Shown here: piece after piece, positions 1-9,846 of the stretch
Layout: each line of letters starts with the position of its first letter
Position numbering within the stretch: position 1 is the first letter of the stretch
NCBI GenBank assembly: GCA_902805475.1
Contig: CADCSX010000001.1
Location: 1,860,001 to 1,924,000 of the forward strand
DNA from: Entonaema liquescens
Taxonomy: Eukaryota > Ascomycota > Sordariomycetes > Xylariales > Xylariaceae
Direction: 5' to 3'
DNA: 64,000 nucleotides
Program-made: the position numbers and the translations under genes
Notes under the pieces: generated by a model
The model's input: the letters and a program-made list of their open reading frames with translations, nothing else
What the model was told of the DNA's origin: nothing
Databases searched by the model: none

Positions 1-330
1 ATTTCCCAAACCCACGTTGTCAGCCATAGAAACACCTGGCCAACCGCCCCGTTGTAACGGTCAATACTTTACCTTCTTACACATCCAAATCAACCGCTCA
101 CAACGAAACATCAACAAAGGTGCATGAGCGAGCACCCATCAACAACCATTCCATCAATTCTCACCTCGTGCATTCCTAGATTGCAACGAGTGTGAGACCG
201 ACCAAAGATACCTTTCACGCCAATCGACTTGGCTGGGGTTTCCAGTGGGATACTAGCCAAGTCCATTCATTTTGCCAATTGTTCTATCCATTCCAACCGA
301 AAATAACATCAACATTTCCACGCCACCAAG
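1..330 (+). promoter_or_regulatory. 5' flank and probable leader of the first gene
   Basis: No coding region is seen. The stretch is rich in C and A with CAAC/CATC-type runs, as is common in leaders of filamentous ascomycete genes. It runs directly into a good start context, CACCAAG before the ATG at 331. No TATA box stands out. Confidence 0.4.
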
Positions 331-1674
331 ATGGCACCTGTGCTGCCGAATTTAGCGGCACACGCCCGTAGCTTGCTAACCGCAGCCAACGACCTCACCG
401 CTCGCTCCACCTCCGACATCCCCAGTTCACCGACGGCTGTCCTTCAACAACTCGGTCCCCTAGCCGCCCGCTCCATTCTACTAGCTCGAGACGACGACAA
501 TACCGACAACGGCCAGGAGAAAGTCGACCCGCACAAGGGTGCCGTGCGGCCCCAGGACATCAACAACACCTTCGTGTTCGTGCTGTTCGGGCTTATCGGC
601 GCCGCCTTCGTCTGCACGGGCATCTGGTTTTTCTTCTGGGCCAAGAACGGCGGCTTCTACTTCAAGGAAGATGACTGGGACGACTACAAGTCCACCGTGC
701 TGCGCCGCAAGGGCCCCAACGGCACCATCCTCTCCAACGCCACCCCCACCACCCAGCTCGGCGGCGGCTCCGTGTACAAGGACGTGGACGACGGCCGCAC
801 CGAGTACACGGGCGGGCTGACGCAGATGTCGGGCGACACGGGGAGCACGCTGACGGGCATCACGGCCGGCGCCTCGGACCTCGCGGCGCGGGAGCGCCGG
901 CGGCAGAAGCGCGAGCGCAAGGACCGCGAGCGCGAGAAGAAGAAGGACCGCCGAAACCGCGAGAAATCCGGGCGCCGCGTCGGCGAGGACGGCGTGCTCG
1001 TCGACGAGCAGGCCGAGGCCGAGGCCAAGGACCAGCTGCGCGCGTACCGCAGCGAGAAGGCGGCGCGCGTCGGCGGCATCAACAAGGAGAGCGAGGGCAG
1101 CACCTGGGACGGGTCGACGAACCCCGAGAGCTCGACGGCGGGTAGCGACCTCCACAGCAATCGGCACGGCGTTAGCGAAGTCACAGCCGACGGTGGTGGT
1201 GGACGTGGCAAGAGCTCGGGCGGTGGAATTCGCAAGGTGTACAGCACCGCGGACCGCAACGCCGACCGCGAGAAGCGTGCTGAGGCCCGCCGCCTGCGCG
1301 AGGAGAGCCGCGCGAGCGGCGTCAAGCGCGACTACAGCTTCCAGCGGGCGCGCGCGGGCCCGCAGAGCGCGGTGTCGTCGGCGGTGCACTCGAGCACGAT
1401 CGAGGAGGAGCCGCGGGAGATGGCCGAGCACAGCGGCGCCAACAACCATAGGTTCCTACCGCCGCCGAGCGGGTGGACGCCGACCGAGGTTAGTGCCGAG
1501 AGCGCCGACACGGGAACCAAGTCGTACCACCATATCATCCCCGGACTGTCGCCTAGCACGGTGAGCGGTGGCGGTACGGATGTTAGGGACTACGCGGCGG
1601 CGGAGGATAGGGATAAGGACAAGGACAAGGATAGGAAGAAGAAGCGTGAGTCGAGGAGACATCGGAGGGAGTAG
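331..1674 (+). CDS. Single-pass membrane protein with charged cytosolic-type tail, function unknown
   Basis: The 447-residue protein has no intron. Residues 1-79 are polar. One clear transmembrane segment lies at about 80-104 (hydrophobic, ending WFFFWAKNG), followed by an acidic patch (KEDDWDDYKSTVLRRKG). Residues about 185-345 are rich in Arg, Lys and Glu and likely helical or coiled. The end is again a K/R/D run. I recall similar fungal proteins with the conserved TM and the DDW-DYKSTVLRRKG segment, sometimes named endosomal SPRY-domain protein, but I see no SPRY domain and do not assign that name. The start at 331 has a good context (CACCAAGATGG). GC content rises sharply from about 540 to 1560, mostly at third codon positions, and this creates long open frames on the other strand that I take as shadows. 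Confidence 0.8.
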   Translation: MAPVLPNLAAHARSLLTAANDLTARSTSDIPSSPTAVLQQLGPLAARSILLARDDDNTDNGQEKVDPHKGAVRPQDINNTFVFVLFGLIGAAFVCTGIWFFFWAKNGGFYFKEDDWDDYKSTVLRRKGPNGTILSNATPTTQLGGGSVYKDVDDGRTEYTGGLTQMSGDTGSTLTGITAGASDLAARERRRQKRERKDREREKKKDRRNREKSGRRVGEDGVLVDEQAEAEAKDQLRAYRSEKAARVGGINKESEGSTWDGSTNPESSTAGSDLHSNRHGVSEVTADGGGGRGKSSGGGIRKVYSTADRNADREKRAEARRLREESRASGVKRDYSFQRARAGPQSAVSSAVHSSTIEEEPREMAEHSGANNHRFLPPPSGWTPTEVSAESADTGTKSYHHIIPGLSPSTVSGGGTDVRDYAAAEDRDKDKDKDRKKKRESRRHRRE

Positions 1675-3198
1675 ATGGGGGGTTATGTGAGTGAGTGAGG
1701 GAAGGGGATAGGGGTTACGGGTTTGGTTGGTGGATGGGGATAATGAGGAAAGGGAGATGAGTTAGGGCCGTCGTCGTTTTCGGTTTATGCTACCGGGTTT
1801 GAACTCGGTGGCGTAGTGAAAGGGTGGCTGAGGACATTCAGTCGCTGTCGAGTATATTCCCGATCTTCTTTATGTCATGAACTCATGAACTAGAGGGGGA
1901 TGAATCCATATCACCGACGTTTGTTTGCTTTGCTCTCTAACTTTGCGATTACGGACAGGCCTACGGTTACGAATAATTGTTATTTACTTTTCCTTACAAG
2001 AACACACAAGTCGTGGACGGGGTGGAGAGGGCGAGGGTGGTCTGATGAACGAAAATACGAAATGCATGTAACACGACCGACGAAGTATTGCAGAGCACAT
2101 CTCCCGAGGTTTTCTACGGAATGGCACAAATGGCGTTCTTGCTCTGAGGATGTGTGCTTGGAAAGAGGTTCGGGCTGTTTCGGCGGCATCCCATGTAATT
2201 AGATAGCATCAGGTCAACTACGGCCGTCAAATATACAGAACATGAACAAAAAACGAAACGATGGAATGGATTCGTATGTGTCTTAGTGTGCTCATCGGTA
2301 GTCGAGAGATTCAAATTAATTGCTCCTACAATCCACTCACTTTGCCTGCGTCCTCACCAGACGCATTTATGCCAGAAACAAAAACACAAGCTAGAATGGA
2401 CTAGATCAAAACACAAAGCCCATTTTCCGTTTCTGATACACGCTCTGTAACGACGAGATGAAATAAAGACTACGAATATTTTGACTCAGGTAGATTTTAG
2501 TTTCCTGTTGATATATATACGGCGGAAAGCTTCACAAAGAGACAACAAATATAACTATAGAATGAAAGTAATATAGCATGATAAAAATCGGAGATTGTAT
2601 TTTGTCGAGTAGATGATGGATTATTAATGGTAGAGTAGGATAACCATAACCCCTAATCCAAGCAAATAAAAAATGAGTCAATGATAGATGCAGAAAGCTA
2701 AGATAAAAAATAGATATCGGGCTGGCAAGCTAATATCGTGCCACCCATCTGTCTCTTGGTCGTTCGTAAGACATATTTTTAATCGTAATGTCGTAATAGT
2801 TCCTTAGATTCATGCGTCATTCTGTCCCCGATTTTTGAAACCCCCCCGGTATGCCATGGTGTATGCCGTGTCCTAGAAGACTGTTTTGCATAATAGAAAC
2901 GGAAGCAGGATGCTAACTATTAATAGCTGTCGGTCCTTGCGTACCAGTTGTGCTGTTTTCCCAATATCTATATCGTGGAAAGGTCGCTTAAAGTATGACG
3001 GCAACGGGTCGCCATTGGAAGTGAAACGTGATTTGTTGTAATATCACCGATCTTCGAAGTCGGTAAACGCTAGTGATAGGCAGTAAAGCCATAAGGTAGG
3101 GTGTGTAAAACGTATATATATAGGGTAAAGGCCGTTCGGTACCATGGGTGGTTTACGGCCATAGGTGAACGTGTAAATTTGTTAGGGGCGAGGAATAT
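1675..3198. other. Intergenic region, 3' flanks of convergent genes
   Basis: Neither strand shows a convincing gene. The first 200 bases are G-rich 3' flank of the membrane-protein gene. From about 2200 the sequence becomes AT-rich, with short TATATA runs near 2512 and 3114. It lies between tail-to-tail genes, so terminators for both should be here, but no discrete signal was identified. Confidence 0.5.
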
Positions 3199-4976
3199 TT
3201 ATCTCCTCGACTTCTTCGATGATAGATGCATCTTTTTATCCCAGCACACGTTAACAGCGTAGCTGACGTTGTCGAAATCTTCTCCGGTAATTGAACCGAT
3301 GAAAAAGACTTTGACGTTGTGTTCGATCGTAACCAACTTGGAATAGTTGACCCGGGATTCCTTAGCAAGTTTCTCGCCTTCGGCGTAGACATGGAGGGCT
3401 ACGGGTGTGAAGCCAAGCTCGGGCTCATTCTTTAGAAGCCTAGGCTTGCTCCCTGCCATGTAGATGATCCCATGTTTGCTGGGTTTAATACCTTTCTTCA
3501 GACATCCTCTTCGATCGTATGTTAAGATTGGCCTACCACCATTAGCAAATTGTAAGGCAAAGGAGTGGAATAACTTACACGCAAGTACTATGATGACTCT
3601 CGTCCGTTGTTACGATGATAAACCTACGGAAACCGACATAAAATTTGCTGCCAGCTGCAGTCTTCCGTTTCGTCACGTCGGAAATCGGGTCGTCACCGCC
3701 GCCGATCTGACCGAGAGGTTCCGACCAAAGGATCTTAAAAACCTGTGCAGTAAAGTAAATTTAGTCAATGCTCATTTTGAACCAACGCGTAAAAAGGCGG
3801 TGCCACTTACCTCACCCGGTTGGAATCGTGCTGAATGTTCTACTCTGTAACCTATTGCCTACTTAGTCAAATATGGAAAACTCAAAGAACGAAGGTGAAC
3901 TTACGACTATCTAGGACTTCTTCCATTCCTGGTGTTCCCTGGATATAATTGGCATAAGATAGAGCTGATGGAATCATAGGACCCGAAACCGGCGAGCCAC
4001 CACGGGGCGTCGGTAGGTCGTCTCCGTTTACTAGGGATGGGTCTACTCAAAAAGTGTCAGCCACTGTATCAGCTATAGTTTGACGTGGTACTGACTTAAT
4101 TCGTATGCATTAGGGTCAACGGTAGCAGGCCAGGATGAGGATGTGGCGGTTTCTGCCACTGGCGTCGTGTAAGATGCCTCGCCTGTTTTTTGGTTTCCGT
4201 AATATTCGCTGCGGCTCCTGCGGATAGCTTCCTGATATTCGTCGTCGAAGGCCTGAGTTTCTTCGGGATCGTCGTAGCCGTTCACTTGCGGTTCTGGAAT
4301 TGTTACAGGTGTGCCAGATACGGTGGTTTCGACGCTCAGATAGTCTGGACCAGTGTCTAAAATCATTAGTGTCTTGTAGCCATCTCGCGCGAATTTTGTC
4401 CTACATTGCGGGTGCGCCCCCTGGCTATAGTCGCCCATTGCTAGCTGCATCCCGCGGGCAACTTGTGGTCGGTTACCATCCATCGAGGAACCGCCATAGT
4501 CCACAAGCTGCTCAACTTCAAGAGACTTCCCCTTTCCTTTGTCGCCATGGTGTTGTTTTTGCATGTGATCATGATAATTGGAATCCTGCGGCTGGCGTGC
4601 GTCGTGTGTATAGCTAGCATGATCGATGGTGGTAGCATGGTGGCCTCCGTAGTCAGAATATTGGCCTTGGTCGTATATTCCTTGGTCGACGCTAAGGTGT
4701 CCGACTCCTGCAACTAGATTGTCGACCAAGTTGTTAATGGCGTCAGACCGCGGGATGCTCTGGTCAGCGGCGTTTGGGAGGGTTGGCCCAATCCAATTAT
4801 ATTCTATAGTGCCTAAGGAATGGTTCGTTAGCACAAACCAGGCCGGGAATTCGCAGGATACGATAAAACATACCATGGCGGCCTACTCGTTCTGAATACC
4901 ATTGCTGATATTGGTCGTGCCACTTGGGTTCGCTCCAAGGGCGCGACGACTTTAACTTATGTTTCTGCTTTTGCAT
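3199..4976 (-). CDS. DUF6590-domain protein, six exons
   Basis: Proposed exons on the minus strand are 4976-4874, 4812-4096, 4042-3905, 3851-3811, 3742-3579 and 3532-3199, giving 498 residues. All junctions are GT...AG and keep frame, and the intron ending at 4043 has a GGCTGAC branch-like sequence. Residues about 1-320 are polar and low in complexity, rich in H, D, Q, S and Y. Residues about 322-480 match the fungal DUF6590 family as I remember it: an F-x-PGEVFKILWSEP start, a GSKFYVGFRRFIIV core, a H-STCVPILTY segment, a K-HGIIY segment, and an IxxNVKVFFIGSI end. The function of the domain is unknown; it is common in multicopy, poorly characterised fungal proteins. The ATG at 4976 is preceded by an in-frame stop in the genomic sequence, but a further upstream exon cannot be excluded. 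The last exon is basic (SSKKSRR). Confidence 0.8.
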
Positions 4977-7689
4977 TGTGACATTTTGTATTTTTATTTC
5001 TCATAGGGAATGTCAACAAGCAAAGAAATATGCGCAATGTCTAAGTCGTGGGCAGAGGCAGAGATCACGAGCAAATCGGGGAAAAGGAGACGAAGCCGAT
5101 GCAGACTGAGCCTTAAATCAGCTATGCGGCTCTGTCACGGATACGTTCTCTCGTCTTTAAGAATAAACCCTAGGCCGTTATAAGGATGGCTTCGGTCGAG
5201 AAGAGAGCCAAGAGTGTGGGACAGCTTTTGATGAACACTACGCCAGCACGTCAAGTGTCTCTGGGAACAGAAGTAATCTATCTGATTTGACGGCTCGAAG
5301 TCACACTTTATGCCTCGTGATATAGTCGGCTAAAGGTCATTGGCCGTAACCACTTCGCGGCAAAAAAAGATGCAGTGCTCTCGTAGGAATCAAATGGCGT
5401 CGACAATGTGGGAATGGGAAGACGAACTGGTCAGGGATCGTAGGTAAACTAGAAATTGGAAGCTTGTAAGGCCCAGGCAGGCAGAGACTATCATGTAGGC
5501 ACGAGAGTGGGCAGCCAATCATTGGCGAGGAAGGTAATGGCTGCAACCTCGGCGTTTGTATAACGGACGGAGGAGTTTCCCTCAGGGCTCTCCGGAGGGG
5601 AGAGGGACATTCAGATGTAAGTGAGGGTGAGCCCGCATCCAAGTAGCCAAGATGGGACGGGGACACGGGACGAGAGGGATAGAGAAAGACAACTTGAGAT
5701 AGGCGAAGGACCGGATTAAGCGGTCAATAATTTAGAACGGGGACACAAAAGAAACCCGAGACATACTGTCGCGACGGAAAGCGACATAAACAACAGTATT
5801 CATAAAATAATAATAATAATAAAAAGGACTAGTAAGGCATGGTGGAAAATGGAGAGGGGGTGTGGTGCGTTCTTATCAACTTTTTGGGAATTTCCAATCC
5901 TCACTCCCTTGGCGGGCCGGCCCACCTTGAGTTCGCCTATTCTTCTCCGGTCTGGAGTTCCTGTTACTGTTACTCTGTTGTTTATAGAGTAGGAGGAGAA
6001 TTTAGTACCATAACAAGAGCGGGAGTGTGAGCGGGAGTCTGGGTCTTTCCCAGGGGTCCGTTTTGCTTTTCGACAAGGGAACAAGGGAACAAGGGAACAA
6101 GGGGATAATGGGACAATGGGACAATGGGACAATAGGACAAGGGGAGAAGGGGAGGGAGTTCTAAGCAACTAAAACTATCTGGCGAGTTTCTGCAGCCCGA
6201 CAAAGGGAGCAAATAGACAGAGAATCGTGGACCACCAAGCGGCAGCCACTTGGCGTAACTTCGAATGCCACTTGGGGATTGGGAATGTCCACTTAAACAC
6301 TACTGCAGAAGTACGCAGAAGTACGTTGTAGAGTACGTTGTTAACAGCCGCAAATGGCCTAGCCAAACAGTTTAGACCATGTATTGTAGCAGTGCAGCGA
6401 TATGCGATATGCAGCGATGTGGCTATGGATCCTCAGTTCTCCATAGGATAGGGCCTATTCTTAAACGACACACCCCACTGACCAGTGAGGGGACGAGTTA
6501 GATGGTTAAGGGTGTGTGCGATGACCGGAGGGGGTGAATGAGGAGAGTCGGGCAGATCATTTGGGATGACAAGATGAGGCTCTGTTTAAAGTACTACTCA
6601 TCTTGTGTACAAGCTATAATATGTTGTTAAGCGTGGACAAGTTATAAGTTGTGGAAGTTGAGCCTCGTCGTATTATGAGGGGGCGGGGAGGGGGTTAGGT
6701 AATTCATCGTGAGAGTTGGGCTTTTCCCACCAAAGCCACATCCCACTTTTCAGTAGTGTTGTTGTTTTTATTTTTATTCTTCGTAACTCTTCGCTTGCCC
6801 ACGATCAATGCTTGAACATTTAAGCGCTTAAACAATTGGAGACACAAATGCACGTGGAAAGAAGAAGTTTGATAGCTCCAGTCTTTTTTTCTACCACTTA
6901 CCACTTTTATCAACTTATTAAACTTTAATAGGCATAGCGACTACTATAACCTTATGTAGTTAGTAATCACTAATTACCTACCCTGATTAACTCTAATGTA
7001 CCTATCCATATGCAGATAAGGAAAACAAAGACATTGATTAAAACATTAATTAAGATATTTGATCGTAAGGCAAAGCTGGGGGAAAGAGGGGGGGAGGAGG
7101 GAGGACAGTACACTAAAAGTTAAGGGTAAGGGTATTTTCATCGCTATGGTGGGTGGGTCTACGCTAAGGTAGTGAGGGTCTCTCCCGGGGGAGCCGGAGT
7201 CGGGAGATACTACCAGTCTGGTTAGGTGACTTTTAGACTAGGATACTGGGATATAGGCTCTAGGATATCCAGCCCAGCAGCAGCCTGAGTGGGATACAAA
7301 GTTGAATAAGCTCCGACAAACCTTAGCGCCACGTGCTAAATCTCCCCTAAATAAAGCCCAATAGCTGCAATGGCCACAAATAGCTGACACTTCAGTTACT
7401 TACGCCGCCGTGCTAAGGGGGTGGGCTTGTGTAACTGGCCTCGAATCTAGCCTTCGTGTTTTCTTTTTTTTTTTTTTTTTGCCTTACCTATTGTCTATCT
7501 CTGTCTATCTGCATCAAAAAACACCTTCTCGCATCACTTCCGCGTCACCTGCTCACCTATCGATTTTTTGATCCATAGGAAATAACAACAGCCTTGTTCT
7601 CCAGAAAAAAAAGAAAAAAAAAAGGATAACGTCCCCCATACCCTTTCCCTTACGATGCTGCTACGGAATTCACAGTTGAAACGTCCTGA
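4977..7689. other. Gene-free divergent intergenic region with simple repeats
   Basis: The region lies between the divergent DUF6590 gene and the coiled-coil gene at 7690. Open frames here are short, biased and without recognisable domains. It holds an AAT-type microsatellite near 5806-5822, a purine-rich minisatellite at about 6072-6150, a T tract at 7464-7480, and a purine tract at about 7605-7625 just before the next gene. The last 250 bases are pyrimidine-rich and are the likely promoter and leader of the 7690 gene. Confidence 0.5.
6072..6150. repeat. Degenerate 8-9 bp purine-rich minisatellite
   Basis: There are about nine consecutive units of two related types: GGGAACAA (8 bp, about three copies), then GGGACAAT (8 bp, about four copies with single changes), with a GGGGATAAT transition between them. 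All G/A-rich bases lie on the plus strand. This is local tandem duplication; no function is implied. Confidence 0.8.
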
Positions 7690-9846
7690 ATGGCTACCAG
7701 CGTCGTCCATCGTCATGTAAATTTGACTGATGATCCTTTGGTTCTTCTCGAAAGCTTCGAATCTCTTCCCCTCGAATATGACCGCCATCATGACGTATTA
7801 TACGATCCCTCCACTGAATCTAGTAGTCAATTATCTATCATGTCGGCCGAGGACATACCCTTAGACTTATCCCGTACCCTAACAACCGGGTCCGAAGGTT
7901 GGACTGATTCCGAAGATGATAACGACGATTCGTCCGTCACGTCTGACACTTCACATGCCCGCATCGCCCGCCGACCACATTTCCCCCCTGTCCTACCCTC
8001 CGTAAATTCGTCCTCTAGTATTTCCAAGAGTTTGCCACAGAAGCTAGCAGCAACTATTGCCGCTGCAGAGGGTTCCGGCTTAGACCGCCGCCAACATCAC
8101 CTAAGCAAGTCTCACTCACCCTCTGCTCGCTTTCGACGTGTGAAGTCACCGTCTATACCTTCCCAACCCTACAGAAGGTCCCTTATCTCCGATGCTCTAC
8201 GTGCCAATTATCCGCTGGACTCGCAGACTCGGTCGAACCATCTTCAAGTTCCGTCGAGTCGGCATACGCGACAACTTTCACATGGAATTCACGACAATAT
8301 ATCAGAGCGGCTAGGTCTTCCTAGTGACAGGGCCCCTAAACCCAAACCGTATAGCTGGAAAGGATTTGGAGCGGAAAGTGAAGAGAGTGACTACGAGGAA
8401 GATGAGACCGGACCGGCTAGCTCTTCCGAGGTTGAAGACGATGATCAGGATAACGTGTCTGGCCGCGCCTCTCGCGGTCTCCAACGCCTGGCGGAACAGT
8501 ACTCGAGGCTTAGAAACCGGAGAACTAACCTATGGGAAATTTTTGACAGCATTCATCTAAAACGAGCCCAGGTTCAAGATCTACGTCATATGAAGGATGA
8601 AACTAGTCTCGCCTTTCTGACTGCCGTACAATCTATACTTCCTAACAATCCAGAGTTAGATCAGCTCTTCAAGAATATGCAAGATGCTCAACTCAGGTGC
8701 CAAGAAGCGGAACAACGCTTCGACGATATGTTGGATGAGCTCCAGCATGGCGAAGTAGAGTTGGAGCTAGAAGAGCGGAGATTCTATACCGCTGCGGCAG
8801 GCGTAGACGAGACCGATGACGAATCTGATGATGAAAGCTGTTCGGTGACCTCGGAGGTTTCAGCACTGCGAGGAATCACCGGTGATCGCCCGGAAGACAT
8901 ACACCCCCTATTTGAAGAGCTTCGAGAGGCTTCTCGAAACATACAGTTAGCCAAGGAGCTTCTGGTAAATACCCAAATGAAAAGAAAGGCCCTGAGTTCA
9001 GGAAAATCTCATTTGTTATCTCCCGATAGTATCGAACTGTTGGAGAAGTACGGGGATGCGGGGAAGAATCGAGCTCTCGAACTCAAGCGATCGGGAGTCA
9101 TGTCGGAAGAGGATATCGAAATGCTAATGGATTACGACAAGTTGGAACGGAAGGCTCGATTTGATATCGATCGGTTCACTAAAGATGTCATAAAACTGGA
9201 AAGCGAATGTCGTGAGAAGGGAGTAATGCCCAGGAACACTCCTTTCCAGGAGGAAGGGTTTGGAGTCAATCCCGTCCTTAAGGACGATATTCAGCTGGAC
9301 GATGTGCCGTTCGAAACACACGCGAGAGGGCAACCTAAGACCCTAGCGCATTCGGTGTTCCCCAAACTGCTGTCAAATCCTACGCACTTGCTAGAGGCAT
9401 TCCCCATGACAGCCCAACAGTCGCTCCGACTCGCCCTATCACTTCCTCCGGGGATGCCATCCCGTCAAAAGCATGTTAATGATGCGGCCCGCGAGGTCAA
9501 CATCCATTCCTTACTTGAGGAGGCTGGAGATGTTGACAAAAGGGGCTATATTAATCGTTGGCTACTCCATAAGCTTCATTTATCACCCATGGAAGCCGAG
9601 TTGTTGTGGTCTACTTTCCATTCTCGTCTCAGAGTTCTTGATACCAATAGATGGCAACAGGACGTCCTCCACCTGTGGTGGCAGGATCAGGCTGCCAATC
9701 TACCATCGGGTCAATTCGAGGGCGTGTATGAAGATCGTAGTTCAGCATCCATTAATCCAAGGACAGATCTTCCAGCAAGACGATATTCCGATTCTGGCCA
9801 ACTCGATCATCTTAGGCTTTGGGAGGTCGAAGATGCGTGGAGCTGA
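7690..9846 (+). CDS. Large acidic coiled-coil protein, function unknown
   Basis: The 718-residue protein has no intron. The N-terminal 250 residues are disordered, rich in S, D and R, with acidic runs (DSEDDNDDSS; ESEESDYEEDE). Residues about 260-370 look like a coiled coil (RLAEQYSRLRNRRTN..., then long E/Q/L-rich helices), followed by another acidic break (DETDDESDDES) and more helix to about 510. The C-terminal quarter (about 540-690) seems globular, with conserved-looking motifs (SLLEEAGDVDKRGYINRWLL and LLWSTFHSRL). Tryptophans cluster near the end (RWQQDVLHLWW). I do not recognise a named family; it resembles fungal conserved hypothetical proteins. There is no signal peptide or membrane segment. 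Codon use and frame length support it being real. Confidence 0.8.
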   Translation: MATSVVHRHVNLTDDPLVLLESFESLPLEYDRHHDVLYDPSTESSSQLSIMSAEDIPLDLSRTLTTGSEGWTDSEDDNDDSSVTSDTSHARIARRPHFPPVLPSVNSSSSISKSLPQKLAATIAAAEGSGLDRRQHHLSKSHSPSARFRRVKSPSIPSQPYRRSLISDALRANYPLDSQTRSNHLQVPSSRHTRQLSHGIHDNISERLGLPSDRAPKPKPYSWKGFGAESEESDYEEDETGPASSSEVEDDDQDNVSGRASRGLQRLAEQYSRLRNRRTNLWEIFDSIHLKRAQVQDLRHMKDETSLAFLTAVQSILPNNPELDQLFKNMQDAQLRCQEAEQRFDDMLDELQHGEVELELEERRFYTAAAGVDETDDESDDESCSVTSEVSALRGITGDRPEDIHPLFEELREASRNIQLAKELLVNTQMKRKALSSGKSHLLSPDSIELLEKYGDAGKNRALELKRSGVMSEEDIEMLMDYDKLERKARFDIDRFTKDVIKLESECREKGVMPRNTPFQEEGFGVNPVLKDDIQLDDVPFETHARGQPKTLAHSVFPKLLSNPTHLLEAFPMTAQQSLRLALSLPPGMPSRQKHVNDAAREVNIHSLLEEAGDVDKRGYINRWLLHKLHLSPMEAELLWSTFHSRLRVLDTNRWQQDVLHLWWQDQAANLPSGQFEGVYEDRSSASINPRTDLPARRYSDSGQLDHLRLWEVEDAWS

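Noticed and set aside
481..1449. 322-codon frame antisense to the first gene
   Set aside because: Alanine/valine/arginine-rich translation caused by high GC3 of the sense gene; no motifs.
5337..6212. Pro/Leu/Ser-rich minus-strand frames
   Set aside because: They are generated by purine-rich repeats on the plus strand and show no family pattern.
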